In this document: piece by piece, positions 45,215 to 55,017 of the stretch
Position numbering within the stretch: the first letter of the stretch is position 1
Layout of the letters: every line of letters begins with the position of its first letter
Assembly (NCBI RefSeq): GCF_011761305.1
Contig: NZ_JAAOZC010000001.1
Location: forward strand, 620,001-684,000
Direction: 5' to 3'
DNA: 64,000 nucleotides
Source of the DNA: Sphingomonas vulcanisoli
GTDB taxonomy: Bacteria > Pseudomonadota > Alphaproteobacteria > Sphingomonadales > Sphingomonadaceae
Notes under the pieces: generated by a model
Database searches by the model: none
Seen by the model: the letters and a program-made list of their open reading frames with translations, nothing else
Told to the model about the DNA's origin: nothing
Translations under genes and position numbers: made by a program

Positions 45215-46042
45215 TCAATTCTTCAATTTCCAGCCGCGGCGGAGCAGCACGTAGCACAGCACGCCGAGCACGACATTGACGCTTACCAGCACCAGCGATC
45301 CCGTCGCGACATTGCTGTCCGTCGATCCCAGAACGCCGTAGCGGAAGCCCGAGATCACATAGAAGAACGGATTGGCGTGGCTGAAGGCGCGGAAGGCGCC
45401 GTGCAGCCCTTCGATCGAATAAAAGGTGCCGGACAGCAAAGACAGCGGCTGGACAATGAAATTTGTCACCGTCGCATTGTGATCGAACTTGTCCGCCCAG
45501 ATCGAGGTGAGCACGCCGAGCAGCGACAGCATCAGCGCGCCGAGCAGCCCGAACAGGATCGCGATCAGAGGATGGACCGGGATCAGCCGCGTTTCCGGCC
45601 AGAACAGCATCGCCATCCAAAGGACGAGCCCGACGAGGATCGCCCGCGTCATCGCCGCCCCGGTCAGCGCCGCCAGCAGCTCGCCGCTCGACAGCGGGGG
45701 CATGAGATAATCGACGATAGTGCCCTGCATCTTGCCGACCAGCAGCGAGAAGCTGGCGTTGGCGAACGCCGCCTGCATGATCGCCATCGCGATCAGCCCG
45801 GGCGCGGCGAACGCCCCGAACGGCACGCCCATCACTTTCTGCCCCGATCGCCCGAACGCGATCGAGAAAACCGTCAGCAGCAGCAGCGCGGAAAAGGCCG
45901 GCGCCCAGACAGTTTGGAGTTGCACCTTGAAGAAACGCCGCACCTCCTTCACATAGAGGGCGGAAAGTCCCCCCCAGTTTATGACAGGGATCACCGGTAC
46001 GCCGGGTGCGGGACGCTGTGGATTTACCGAGGTTTCGGGCAT
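45215..46042 (-). CDS. ABC-2 type transporter permease
   Basis: The 275-residue protein has six membrane segments and the ABC-2 membrane signature (FSALLLLTVFSIAFG; IVQPLSLLSGTFYSIEGLHG; ANPFFYVISGFRYGVLG). It resembles permeases of NodJ/DrrB type exporters. No ABC ATPase gene is adjacent on either side, so the nucleotide-binding partner must be encoded elsewhere. It is divergent from gcrA. Confidence 0.88.
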   Translation of the reverse strand: MPETSVNPQRPAPGVPVIPVINWGGLSALYVKEVRRFFKVQLQTVWAPAFSALLLLTVFSIAFGRSGQKVMGVPFGAFAAPGLIAMAIMQAAFANASFSLLVGKMQGTIVDYLMPPLSSGELLAALTGAAMTRAILVGLVLWMAMLFWPETRLIPVHPLIAILFGLLGALMLSLLGVLTSIWADKFDHNATVTNFIVQPLSLLSGTFYSIEGLHGAFRAFSHANPFFYVISGFRYGVLGSTDSNVATGSLVLVSVNVVLGVLCYVLLRRGWKLKN

Positions 46043-46106
46043 GGAGCGCGCCTAAGCGCGCCCGCACCCGGCGGCAAGCCTCATGAACAAGGCAAGGAAG
46101 CCAAAA

Positions 46107-46775
46107 ATGTCGTGGACGGACGAACGGATCGAACAGCTTAGGCAGATGTGGGAGGGCGGAATGACCGCCAGCCAGATCGCTGAGGCGCTGACCGGCGTCA
46201 GCCGCAACGCGGTGATCGGCAAGGCGCACCGCCTGGGCCTGCAGTCGCGTCCCTCGCCCGTGAAGGGCGGCGAGGCCGCGTCCGCAGCCGAGGCCGAGGT
46301 TGAAGCAGCCCCGCCAGCGCCTAAGCCTGCGCCCGTCGCCGCGGTGAGCGCACCGGAGCCCGTGGCGCCCAAGCCCGCGCCGCCCGCTGCGGCCCCTGCC
46401 GCGCCGGCAAGCGCGCCGGTCTCCGATGCGCCGCCCGCGCCTGTGATGCGCTCGATCGGCCCCGGTGGCTTCCAGCGCCAGAATCCGCATGAGCAGCAGG
46501 CTCCGATCCCACCCGCGCCGCCGCGCCGCCTGGTCCCGGCCAAGCCCTCGGCGGAGATCGCCAGCAAGACCAGCCTGCTCGAACTCAACGACCGCATCTG
46601 CAAATGGCCGCTGGGCCATCCCGGCGAGCCCGATTTTCACTTTTGCGGCGATCAGGTGAACCCGGGCTTCCCCTATTGCCTGGCGCACTGCTCGGTCGCG
46701 TACCAGGCGCAGCTCCCTCGCCGCGACCGCCGCCCGCCCCCGCCCCTGCCCTACGGCGCGCCGCGGGTACGCTAA
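46107..46775 (+). CDS. gcrA: Cell-cycle regulator GcrA
   Basis: The 222-residue protein starts MSWTDERIEQLRQMWEGGMT with the GcrA helix-turn-helix domain (ASQIAEALTGVSRNAVIGKA). A long Ala/Pro linker follows, then the C-terminal sigma-factor-binding domain (LLELNDRICKWPLGHPGEPD, FCGDQVNPGFPYC). GcrA joins RNA polymerase-sigma70 and responds to CcrM-methylated GANTC sites. The ATG at 46107 is chosen over one eight codons upstream because it matches the family start and has AAGGAAG before it. Confidence 0.95.
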   Translation: MSWTDERIEQLRQMWEGGMTASQIAEALTGVSRNAVIGKAHRLGLQSRPSPVKGGEAASAAEAEVEAAPPAPKPAPVAAVSAPEPVAPKPAPPAAAPAAPASAPVSDAPPAPVMRSIGPGGFQRQNPHEQQAPIPPAPPRRLVPAKPSAEIASKTSLLELNDRICKWPLGHPGEPDFHFCGDQVNPGFPYCLAHCSVAYQAQLPRRDRRPPPPLPYGAPRVR

Positions 46776-46789
46776 GGTCCTCCCCATGG

Positions 46790-46847
46790 TCCGTTTGTCC
46801 CGAGCGAAGTCGAGGGACGTGTCTCGACTACGCTCGACACGAACGGT
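46790..46847. repeat. Intergenic inverted repeat, GTCCCGAGCGAAGTCGAGGGAC family
   Basis: TCCGTTTGTCCCGAGCGAAG opens the unit, and the ends CCGTTTGT and ACGAACGG form an outer imperfect pair. Two inner hairpins follow each other: GTCCC...GGGAC (46797-46818) and GTGTC...GACAC (46819-46840). This type is common between genes in Sphingomonads. It lies between gcrA and greB. Confidence 0.75.
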
Positions 46848-46864
46848 GGTGAGAGCAGGCGTCG

Positions 46865-47356
46865 ATGGCTGACGAGCCCCGCGAGGCCAGCCCGATCACC
46901 CCCGCCGGCTACGCCGCGCTGCGCGCCCGCTATGAGCAACTGTTTAGCGATGAGCGCCCCAAGCTGGTCGAGGTGATCAGCTGGGCGGCGCGCAATGGCG
47001 ATCGTTCCGAGAATGGCGACTATATCTACGGCCGCAAGAAGCTGCGCGAGATCGATCGCGAACTCAACCACCTCGCCCGCCGGATGAAGGCGGTGAAGCT
47101 GGTCGATCCGGCGCAGCAGGCAGACAAGGCCCGCGTCTGGTTCGGCGCGACGGTTACGATCACCGACGAGGATGATAACCACCGCACCCTGACCCTGATC
47201 GGCGAAGACGAAGCCGATGCCACCGCAGGCCGGATCAGCTGGCGCTCGCCCATCGCGCGTGCGTTGCGCGGGGCTGTGGTGGGCGATCTGCGCCGGGTGA
47301 CATTGCCCGGTGGCGAGAAGGAATATGAGGTCGTGGCGATCCGATATCGGGCGTGA
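46865..47356 (+). CDS. greB: Transcription elongation factor GreB
   Basis: The 163-residue factor rescues backtracked RNA polymerase by stimulating transcript cleavage. It has the N-terminal coiled coil (PAGYAALRARYEQLFSDERP), the acidic tip segment NGDRSENGDYIYGRKKLREI with the expected Asp/Glu pair and the C-terminal FKBP-like domain (LIGEDEADATAGRISWRSPI, RALRGAVVGD). The basic patch pattern fits GreB more than GreA. Confidence 0.9.
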   Translation: MADEPREASPITPAGYAALRARYEQLFSDERPKLVEVISWAARNGDRSENGDYIYGRKKLREIDRELNHLARRMKAVKLVDPAQQADKARVWFGATVTITDEDDNHRTLTLIGEDEADATAGRISWRSPIARALRGAVVGDLRRVTLPGGEKEYEVVAIRYRA

Positions 47357-47470
47357 TTGCGGTAGTCGCCTCATCTTATGGGCGGAGAGAATGGCAGCTA
47401 TCGGCGACCGTTCCATGCAGGTGGAATGATGGTTGGGTTAGCTTCCTTAAAACTGCAAGGCGGCGGGTGT

Positions 47471-47881
47471 TCAAGGTTTCCCACGTCCCCTCGGATAGTG
47501 TTGCACATCGCCCGGCATTGTGACCCATGCGTGCATAGTTTGCTCCCAAACCGATCGCACTGGTGTCGGAAAGCTGGGATCAGCGATCGCGCCGATAGGA
47601 ATGCCAATCTTCGTCGGGTGCTTTCCTGACTTAACGTAAACTGTTGATCCACAGTTGGGGCAGAAATAGGCCTCAAAGCGATTGCCTTCATCGGTCGATC
47701 GCGCAAACCGCTTCGCCTCGCCAGTGGCGACGATCTGATCTGCCGAATAATAAGCGACAACACCGAATGGCGATCCTGTGCGCCGCTGGCACGCGACACA
47801 GTGACAAACTACTGGTCCCGGTGCGGGTACTGTATCAGAACACACGACGGAGAGCTGGCCGCATTGGCATTCCGCATTCAT
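47471..47881 (-). CDS. GFA-family (Gfa-like) zinc protein
   Basis: The 136-residue protein has the zinc-binding cysteines of the Gfa fold: CQCGQLSVVC, CHCVACQRRTGSPFG and YFCPNCGSTVYV. Members are often named glutathione-dependent formaldehyde-activating, but most are uncharacterised and that activity should not be assumed. The gene has lower GC content and less biased codon use than its neighbours and sits alone between greB and aspS. Confidence 0.88.
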   Translation of the reverse strand: MNAECQCGQLSVVCSDTVPAPGPVVCHCVACQRRTGSPFGVVAYYSADQIVATGEAKRFARSTDEGNRFEAYFCPNCGSTVYVKSGKHPTKIGIPIGAIADPSFPTPVRSVWEQTMHAWVTMPGDVQHYPRGRGKP

Positions 47882-48003
47882 ACTGTGCCTCTTAAATCTT
47901 CAACCGAGGATGAGCTGATCGCAGTCGGTCTGCAATCCACAGCGTTAGATGCGGACATGCCGACAGATTTGGGTCATTTGCTGATTGTCCGATACAAGCA
48001 GGC

Positions 48004-49821
48004 TCACCCGGCGTCGGGCGCGACCACCTGCGGCACGGGCTTGGCCACCGGCTGCTCGACCACCCGCACCCCCAGCTCGCGCAGCTGCTTCATGCTAGCC
48101 AATGAAGGCGCGCCCATCAGCAGATCTTCTGCGCGCTGGTTCATCGGGAAGAGCGTGATTTCGCGGAGATTGTGGACGCCGCAGAGCAGCATCACGATGC
48201 GGTCGACCCCCGCGGCCATGCCGCCGTGGGGCGGCGCGCCATATTGGAAGGCGCGGTAGAGGCCGCCGAAGCGTTCCTCGACGTCCGCCTGGCTGAGGCC
48301 GACGAGCTCGAACGCCTTGACCATCGTCTCGGGCGATTCGTTGCGGATCGATCCGCTTGCGATCTCATAGCCGTTGCAGACCATATCATATTGATATGCC
48401 TTGAGACTGAGCGGATCCTGCATCTGCAGCGCCTCCAAGCCGCCTTGCGGCATCGAGAAGGGGTTGTGTGCGAAATCGACCTTTTTCTCCTCTTCGTCAT
48501 ACTCATAGAAGGGGAAATCGACGATCCAGCACAGCGCGAAGCGATCCTTGTCGATCAGGTTGAGCTGCTCGCCGGTACGAGTGCGCGCGAGGCCGGCGAG
48601 CTTGGCGGCCTGCGCTTCCTTGCCCGCGGCGAAGAACACGCCGTCATTGGGGCCGAGACCGAGCGCGGCGATCAGTTTGGCAGTTGCTTCCGGGCCGTGA
48701 TTCTTGGCGATCGGGCCGCCGGGCTCGCCATCCTTGATGTTGATGTAGCCGAGCCCCGAATAGCCTTCGCCGCGCGCCCAGACGTTCATGTCATCGAAAA
48801 ATTTGCGGCTGCCCGCGCCCGCGCCTGGCGCCGGGATGGCGCGGATCACGCCGCCACCCTCGACGATGCCGGCGAAGATGCCGAAGCCCGAGCCGACGAA
48901 ATGATCGGTGACGTCGGTGATCTCGATCGGGTTGCGCAGATCGGGCTTGTCCGATCCGTACTTCAGCAGCGCCTCGCTGTGCGGGATGCGCGGGAAGCTG
49001 CCTGCGGGCGTCACCGGCTTGCCCTCGGCGAACGCCTCGAACACGCCCGCGATCACCGGCTCCATCGTGTTCCAGACGTCTTCCTGGGTGACGAAGCTCA
49101 TCTCGAGATCGAGCTGGTAGAATTCGCCGGGCAGGCGATCGGCGCGGGGGTCTTCGTCGCGGAAGCAGGGCGCGATCTGGAAGTAACGATCGAAACCCGC
49201 GACCATCAGTAACTGCTTATATTGCTGGGGCGCCTGGGGCAGCGCGTAGAATTTGCCCTGATGGATGCGGCTCGGCACCAGGAAATCGCGCGCGCCCTCG
49301 GGCGAGGAGGCGGTGAGGATCGGCGTCGAATATTCGGTGAAGCCCACCTCCGTCATTCGCGCGCGCATGTCCGCGATGATCTTGGTGCGCTTGACGATGT
49401 TGGCGTGGAGCGTGTCGCGGCGCAGATCGAGGAAGCGGTAGCGCAGGCGGATATCCTCGGGATAATCGGCCTCGCTCGCCACCGGCAGGGGCAGTTCCTG
49501 CGCTGCGGAAAGCACGGTCACGCTCTTTGCGAACACCTCGATTTCGCCGGTGGCAAGGTTCGCGTTCACCGTCGCGGCGTTGCGTGCCTTGACCACGCCA
49601 TTGATCGTCACGACCGATTCCACGCGCACGCTCTCCAGCACGGGCAGGGCGGGCGAATCGCTGTCGGCGACGATTTGGGTCAGCCCATAATGATCGCGCA
49701 GATCGATGAAGAGCACGCCGCCATGATCGCGCTTGCGATGCACCCAGCCGGAGAGGCGGACCTCTTGCCCGACATAGGAGGCGCTCAAAGCGGCGCAGGT
49801 GTGGGTACGGTAGGCGTGCAT
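48004..49821 (-). CDS. aspS: Aspartate--tRNA(Asp/Asn) ligase
   Basis: The 605-residue class II synthetase has an anticodon-binding OB-fold ([20 protein letters not shown], residues about 21-40), motif 2 ([19 protein letters not shown]), the bacterial GAD insertion and motif 3 ([13 protein letters not shown]). His in RDHGG replaces the Leu found in strictly discriminating enzymes such as that of E. coli, which suggests that it also charges tRNA-Asn with Asp for GatCAB. That is inference from one position. Confidence 0.96.
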   Translation of the reverse strand: MHAYRTHTCAALSASYVGQEVRLSGWVHRKRDHGGVLFIDLRDHYGLTQIVADSDSPALPVLESVRVESVVTINGVVKARNAATVNANLATGEIEVFAKSVTVLSAAQELPLPVASEADYPEDIRLRYRFLDLRRDTLHANIVKRTKIIADMRARMTEVGFTEYSTPILTASSPEGARDFLVPSRIHQGKFYALPQAPQQYKQLLMVAGFDRYFQIAPCFRDEDPRADRLPGEFYQLDLEMSFVTQEDVWNTMEPVIAGVFEAFAEGKPVTPAGSFPRIPHSEALLKYGSDKPDLRNPIEITDVTDHFVGSGFGIFAGIVEGGGVIRAIPAPGAGAGSRKFFDDMNVWARGEGYSGLGYINIKDGEPGGPIAKNHGPEATAKLIAALGLGPNDGVFFAAGKEAQAAKLAGLARTRTGEQLNLIDKDRFALCWIVDFPFYEYDEEEKKVDFAHNPFSMPQGGLEALQMQDPLSLKAYQYDMVCNGYEIASGSIRNESPETMVKAFELVGLSQADVEERFGGLYRAFQYGAPPHGGMAAGVDRIVMLLCGVHNLREITLFPMNQRAEDLLMGAPSLASMKQLRELGVRVVEQPVAKPVPQVVAPDAG

Positions 49822-49877
49822 GTCTAAATTTCCGTTCGGCGCGCCGTCGCCGCGCTATCGACGGACCGGCACAAGGG

Positions 49878-49897
49878 ATTCCCGCCGACGCGGGAAT
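49878..49897. repeat. Short palindrome ATTCCCGC-GCGGGAAT
   Basis: ATTCCCGC (49878-49885) and GCGGGAAT (49890-49897) form an 8-bp perfect stem with a 4-base loop. This is a widespread intergenic repeat type. It lies between the divergent aspS and rnd starts; it may be a remnant of a larger element. Confidence 0.6.
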
Positions 49898-49976
49898 GAC
49901 GATTTAAGATGGTGCGGCGCTTTCCGCTCCACCCCCCGTTTGTCAACCCGCCAGCGCGCGCTATGGGAGGGATGAC

Positions 49977-51143
49977 ATGCAAATCCATCCGCTGATTACC
50001 GATTCCGCCGCCCTCGCCGCCCTCTGCCAGCGCCTCGCCAAGAGCGATTACGTGGCAGTCGATACCGAATTCATGCGCGAGAACACCTATTGGCCCGAAC
50101 TTTGCCTCGTCCAGATCGCCGATGACAAGGAAGCCGCGGCGATCGATCCGCTGGCGCCGGGAATTGATCTGCAGCCTTTGCTCGATCTGCTGGTGAAGAA
50201 TGAGGATGTGCTCAAGGTCGTCCACGCGGGCGGGCAGGATCTCGAGATCGTCTACAATCTCACCGGCACCACGCCGCACCCTCTGTTCGATACCCAGATC
50301 GCGGCGATGGCGCTGGGGATGGGCGAGCAGGTCGGCTATTCGAACCTCGTCGAGAGCATGACCGGCGTGAAGCTCGACAAGGGCGCGCGCTTCACGGACT
50401 GGAGCCGCCGCCCGCTCGACAAGCGGCAGATCGATTATGCGATCGGCGACGTCACGCACCTCGTGAAGATTTTCCCGCGCATGCTGGAGAAATTGCGCAA
50501 GACCGGGCGCGGCGCCTGGCTCGATCAGGAGATGGAGCGGATCGCCGACCCCGCCCATTATGTCAACGATCCCGATCTGGCCTGGCAGCGCGTCAAGGTG
50601 CCGACCCGCAAGGCCGATGTGCTGGGCCGGCTCAAGGCGATTGCGGGCTTCCGTGAGCGCGAGGCGCGCAAGAAGAATCTGCCGCGCGGCCGGCTGATCA
50701 AGGATGAGACGATCGCGGATCTCGCCATGCACCCGCCGCGCAGTCAGGCGGATCTGGCGAAGGTGCGCGGGCTGGCATCGAGCTGGGCGGGCAATGACAT
50801 CGGCGCGCGGCTGATCGCGGCGATCGAGGGCGCCAAGCCGCTGTCCGAAGAGGAAATGCCCGCGCGCGAGGATCGCCGCCCCGGCCTCGGCAAGGATGGT
50901 GCGCTGGTGGCGGACCTGTTGAAGCTGCTGCTCAAGGTGCGATCGCGCGATGCCGATGTCGCCTCCAAACTGATCGCGCGCAGCGACGACATCGATGCGC
51001 TTGCCGCCGGCCAGCGCGAGGGTTTGGCGATCCTGGAGGGCTGGCGCTACGAGGTGTTCGGCAAGGATGCGCTGGCGCTGGTGGAAGGCCGCACGGGCTT
51101 TAGCGTCAAGGGCGGCAAGATGGTGATGAGCGAGCTGGGGTAA
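49977..51143 (+). CDS. rnd: Ribonuclease D
   Basis: The 388-residue 3'-5' exoribonuclease trims structured RNA ends. DEDD motifs seen: Exo I VAVDTEFMRENTYWPELCLV, Exo II VVHAGGQDLEIVYNLTG and Exo III region QIDYAIGDVTHLVKIF. Two HRDC-type helical domains follow (GFREREARKKNLPRGRLIKD; ADLAKVRGLAS). The ATG at 49977 (MQIHPLITDS) has a GGGAGGGA upstream. Confidence 0.95.
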   Translation: MQIHPLITDSAALAALCQRLAKSDYVAVDTEFMRENTYWPELCLVQIADDKEAAAIDPLAPGIDLQPLLDLLVKNEDVLKVVHAGGQDLEIVYNLTGTTPHPLFDTQIAAMALGMGEQVGYSNLVESMTGVKLDKGARFTDWSRRPLDKRQIDYAIGDVTHLVKIFPRMLEKLRKTGRGAWLDQEMERIADPAHYVNDPDLAWQRVKVPTRKADVLGRLKAIAGFREREARKKNLPRGRLIKDETIADLAMHPPRSQADLAKVRGLASSWAGNDIGARLIAAIEGAKPLSEEEMPAREDRRPGLGKDGALVADLLKLLLKVRSRDADVASKLIARSDDIDALAAGQREGLAILEGWRYEVFGKDALALVEGRTGFSVKGGKMVMSELG

Positions 51144-51150
51144 CCTCGAT

Positions 51151-51300
51151 ATCCCCCTCCCTGTAAGGGAGGGGTTAGGGGGTGGGTTGCAGAGTGACGG
51201 GCTCGATGCCCCGAACGTAGCTTTGGCGAGCGTTTGAGGATTCTTTGGGCGCGCAGACGCGCGCACCCACCCCTCAATCCCCTCCCTTGCAGGGAGGGGA
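51151..51300. repeat. Long inverted repeat, CCCCTCCCTGTAAGGGAGGGG family
   Basis: Arms CCCCTCCCTGTAAGGGAGGG (near 51152) and CCCCTCCCTTGCAGGGAGGG (near 51280) are each palindromic and pair with each other; inside, GGGGGTGGGT pairs with ACCCACCCC. The interior holds GACGGGCTCGATGCC (51196-51210), which recurs exactly in the element before purN (58198-58212). It lies between convergent rnd and ppx. Confidence 0.85.
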
Positions 51301-51302
51301 GG

Positions 51303-52790
51303 TCAGGTGATCCGCCGCACCACCGCGCGCCGCCCGAAGCTCGCCGCCAGCGTCTTGTGCCGCCGCTCCACCGCCTCACCGTACAGCGCGACATCCTCGC
51401 CGCGCAGTTCCAGCACCAGGCTTTCCTGATCGATCTGCAGCCGGCTTTCCCTGAGCGGCCCCGCGACGCCGCCCGAGAGCCGCTGGCCGAGCCGCATCGC
51501 CAGCCCCCAGCGCATCCCGCGATTGCAAAGATCGGCGCTGATCATCTCAGCGACGCGCGGCGCCAGACCCTCGCCGCCGAAATGAGTGAACAACGCCTGG
51601 CTCATCAAGGCGCGGCCCGGAGCATCCACGCCCACCCAATTGCCGTGCAGCGCGGTCTCGACGCCGCGTTCGGCGCGGAATTCGGGATGCGCGCGCCAGC
51701 CGACGTCGGCGAGCAGGCAGCTTGCGTGCCGCAGCCGCGCCAATTCCTGCGGCTCGCCCGCGAACAAGGGTGCGATCCATTGATCGAGCAGATCGCCATG
51801 CTCCGGGAAACGGCCCTGCCGCATGCCCTCGTCGCGCGTGGCACATAGCAAGGGATCCTGCGCGCGGACATCGGCGGGCAGGCTGCGGTGGAGCAGGCCC
51901 TCGCGCAGGCCGTAGGAGGAGACGATCAGCTCCGAAGGCTCGATCCGCCGGACCAGCGCGGCGAGCAGGCTGGCGGCGGGGCCGAGGGTCGCGACGCGCG
52001 AGGAGGCGATGCCCGCCAACTCCTTGATCCGCTTGGAATCGAACTGACCGAGCGCGCGGACCAGCCGCCGCGCCTCGCTGGGCGCGAAAGCATAATGGTG
52101 GATGATCGGCAGCGGATAATCGCTCAGCACCATGTGCAGCCGGGCGAGCGCGCGCCATGATCCGCCGACGAGGTAGAAAGGCTTGCCGCGCGCATCCTCC
52201 CGCCAGCCGCCCTTGGTGAGCATCTTGTCCAGCGTGCGATCGACCCGCGCCGAATCGAGCTTGAGCGCGCTCAGCCGCAGCACGCCGAGCGGCATCGATA
52301 TCCCCTCGCCCACTTCGCCGCGCCGGACGCGGATCAGCTCCAGACTGCCGCCGCCAAGATCGCCGACGATGCCGTCCGCCTCTGGAATCGCCGCGAGCAC
52401 GCCGTGGCCCGCGAGCTTGGCTTCCTCGCCGCCGGTGATGAGCTCCACCGGCAGGCCCATCGCGCCTAGCTCATCGATGAACGCCCGGCCGTTACTGGCG
52501 TCACGCACCGCGGCGGTGGCAACGGTGCGCAGCAGCCCGACGCCCATATCCTCAGCCAGACGGCGGAAGCGGGCCAGGGCGGCCAGCGCGCGCTCCACCG
52601 CTTCGGGATCGAGGGCGCCGTTTTTGGCCAGCCCGCGGCCGAGCCCGGCCATGATCTTCTCATTGAACAGGATCGATGGGATGCGGTTGGCGCCCTCGTA
52701 GATCACGAGGCGGATCGAATTGGAGCCGATATCGATGATGCCGAGCGGACCGGCATGGGCCTTCGGCTTAAGGAGCGGGATGGCGGCCAT
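51303..52790 (-). CDS. ppx: Exopolyphosphatase, Ppx/GppA family
   Basis: The 495-residue protein of the actin-like ATPase fold has a phosphate-binding loop IIDIGSNSIRLVIYEG (residues 17-32) and a second loop GIVGDLGGGSLELIRV. A helical HD-like C-terminal region follows. It cuts terminal phosphate from polyphosphate or turns pppGpp to ppGpp; the two activities cannot be split by sequence alone. It follows ppk on the same strand after about 45 bases. Confidence 0.92.
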   Translation of the reverse strand: MAAIPLLKPKAHAGPLGIIDIGSNSIRLVIYEGANRIPSILFNEKIMAGLGRGLAKNGALDPEAVERALAALARFRRLAEDMGVGLLRTVATAAVRDASNGRAFIDELGAMGLPVELITGGEEAKLAGHGVLAAIPEADGIVGDLGGGSLELIRVRRGEVGEGISMPLGVLRLSALKLDSARVDRTLDKMLTKGGWREDARGKPFYLVGGSWRALARLHMVLSDYPLPIIHHYAFAPSEARRLVRALGQFDSKRIKELAGIASSRVATLGPAASLLAALVRRIEPSELIVSSYGLREGLLHRSLPADVRAQDPLLCATRDEGMRQGRFPEHGDLLDQWIAPLFAGEPQELARLRHASCLLADVGWRAHPEFRAERGVETALHGNWVGVDAPGRALMSQALFTHFGGEGLAPRVAEMISADLCNRGMRWGLAMRLGQRLSGGVAGPLRESRLQIDQESLVLELRGEDVALYGEAVERRHKTLAASFGRRAVVRRIT

Positions 52791-52835
52791 GCGTAACCCA
52801 GGTTAGCGGGCAAAAGCGCCGGGCGAAAGCTATGA

Positions 52836-55007
52836 TCAGTCGCGGTTGAGCTTCAGCTTGGGCACCGCCCCGCCCCGCTTGCGCGCCGCACCCCGGCCGG
52901 AAAGCGAGGGATTGGTCATGAAATAGCGGTGGAGGTTGAAGCTGCGCTTGGCGGGCGCGGCGCGTTCATAGCTGCCGTCGGCCTCCAGCCACCAGCTCTG
53001 CTCATCGTCCATCAGATTGGCGACCATCACCTGATCGAGCACCTGCGCGTGGACCGTGTCATTCTCGATCGGCAGCAGATATTCGACGCGGCGATCGAAA
53101 TTGCGCGGCATCCAGTCGGCCGAGGAGATGTAGATCTTGGCATCCGGATTGGGCAGATCCGCGCCGTTGCCGAAGCACATGATGCGGCTATGCTCCAGGA
53201 AGCGGCCGACGATCGATTTGACGCGGATATTGTCGGACAGGCCGGGCACGCCCGGGCGCAGGCAGCAGATACCGCGCACCACCAGATCGATCTCCACGCC
53301 CGCCGCACTGGCGCGATAGAGTTTCTCGATGATCGCGGGATCGACCAGGCTGTTGAGCTTGGCCCAGATCGCCGCCTCGCGCCCGGCGCGGGCGTGATCG
53401 ATTTCGGCATCGATCAGATCGGAAAGCTTGTCGCGCAGGCCGTGCGGCGAGAGCGTGAGCATCTCGAGGTTGCGCGGCTCGACATAGCCAGTGACGTAGT
53501 TGAACAATTGCGCGGCATCGCGGCCCGCGCGCGGATCGGCGGTGAAGAAGCTCAGATCGGTGTAGATGCGCGCGGTGATCGGGTGATAATTGCCTGTGCC
53601 GAAGTGGCAGTAGGTGCGGAATTGATCACCCTCGCGCCGCACCACCATCGATACTTTGGCGTGCGTCTTCCAATCGATGAAGCCGTAAACCACCTGGACG
53701 CCCGCGCGCTCCAGCGCTTCGGCCCAGTTGATATTCTGCTCCTCATCGAAGCGCGCCTTGAGCTCGACCACCGCGGTGACCGATTTGCCCGCCTCGGCGG
53801 CATCGATCAGCGCGCGGATCACCGCCGATTGCTTGCCGGCGCGGTACAGCGTCTGCTTGATCGCGACGACATCGGGATCGGCGGCGGCCTGGCGGAGGAA
53901 GGCGAGGACGACATCGAACGATTCGTACGGGTGCTGGACGATGATGTCCTTGGCTTTGATCGCAGCGAAACAATCGCCGCCATGTTCGCGAATTCGCTCG
54001 GGAAAGCGCGCCGTGTAGGGCGGGAATTTGAGATCGGGCCGGTCTTCCTCGACCAGCTCGGCGAGATCGGTGATGCCGAGAAATTCCTGTGTATCGACGA
54101 TCACGTCCTCCGCCGTGCCGATCTCCTCGCGCACCAGAGTGGCGAGCGCCTCGGGCATGTTGGGGGTGGGTTCGAGGCGGATGATCCGGCCCCGCCGCCG
54201 CGCCTTGATCGCCGAACGGAAGTAGAGGACCAGATCCTCGGCCTCCTCCTCCACTTCCAGATCGCTGTCGCGGATCACGCGGAAGCTGGTCTCGCCGAGC
54301 ATTTCGTAGCCGGGAAAGAGGATATCGGTGAAGCGGCTGATCAAGGTCTCGATCGCAACATAGCGCGCGGTATCGCCCGGCAGGCGGACGAAGCGCTTGA
54401 TCGTCGAGGGCAGCATGATCAGCTCGCGCGTCGGCTCGCCATCGGACAGCCGTTTGAGATCGAACAGCAGCGTGAAGCCCTTGTTGGGGATGAAGGGGAA
54501 CGGGTGCGATGGATCGAGCGCCTGGGGGGTGAGGATCGGGAAGATCTGCTCGCGGAAATGCTTCTCCAGCCAGGCCGCGGTCTCGCCGACGAGCTGATCC
54601 TTTACCAGCACCGCGACGCCGGCGGCGGCGAGCTGTTCGCGCAGGGTCAACCAGACGGTCTGCTGCACGTCGGTCAGCAGATCCGCCTGTTCGGCGACCA
54701 CCGCGAGCTGCTGCGAAGGCGTCAGCCCATCGGGCGAGCGATCCTCGATGCCTTGCATCTGCTGGCCCTTGAGGCCGGCGACCCGAACCATGAAGAATTC
54801 GTCGAGATTGTTGCCGGAGATGGAGAGGAAGCGCAGGCGCTCCAGCAACGGATGCGCGGGATTGCACGCCTCATCCAGCACGCGCCGGTTGAACTCGATC
54901 CACGAAAGCTCGCGGTTGAAATAGCGCTCCTTGAGGGGGAGCGGCGGCGGCGGCGCGTCGTCGGCGGCGCCATCATCCTGAATGGGAACCGGATTGATGT
55001 GATCCAT
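52836..55007 (-). CDS. ppk: Polyphosphate kinase 1
   Basis: The 723-residue enzyme makes polyphosphate from ATP. Segments seen: [20 protein letters not shown] (N domain), [53 protein letters not shown] and the catalytic His region [12 protein letters not shown], then [13 protein letters not shown] in the C-terminal phosphatidyltransferase-like domains. It lies ten bases after hdaA, so a shared operon is likely. Confidence 0.97.
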   Translation of the reverse strand: MDHINPVPIQDDGAADDAPPPPLPLKERYFNRELSWIEFNRRVLDEACNPAHPLLERLRFLSISGNNLDEFFMVRVAGLKGQQMQGIEDRSPDGLTPSQQLAVVAEQADLLTDVQQTVWLTLREQLAAAGVAVLVKDQLVGETAAWLEKHFREQIFPILTPQALDPSHPFPFIPNKGFTLLFDLKRLSDGEPTRELIMLPSTIKRFVRLPGDTARYVAIETLISRFTDILFPGYEMLGETSFRVIRDSDLEVEEEAEDLVLYFRSAIKARRRGRIIRLEPTPNMPEALATLVREEIGTAEDVIVDTQEFLGITDLAELVEEDRPDLKFPPYTARFPERIREHGGDCFAAIKAKDIIVQHPYESFDVVLAFLRQAAADPDVVAIKQTLYRAGKQSAVIRALIDAAEAGKSVTAVVELKARFDEEQNINWAEALERAGVQVVYGFIDWKTHAKVSMVVRREGDQFRTYCHFGTGNYHPITARIYTDLSFFTADPRAGRDAAQLFNYVTGYVEPRNLEMLTLSPHGLRDKLSDLIDAEIDHARAGREAAIWAKLNSLVDPAIIEKLYRASAAGVEIDLVVRGICCLRPGVPGLSDNIRVKSIVGRFLEHSRIMCFGNGADLPNPDAKIYISSADWMPRNFDRRVEYLLPIENDTVHAQVLDQVMVANLMDDEQSWWLEADGSYERAAPAKRSFNLHRYFMTNPSLSGRGAARKRGGAVPKLKLNRD

Positions 55008-55017
55008 AGCCCCCAGT

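Noticed and set aside
45132-46787. A 551-codon minus-strand frame covering the permease and gcrA region.
   Set aside because: It is the permease region in a shifted frame joined to the reverse of gcrA; the ABC-2 and GcrA readings both have strong family motifs.
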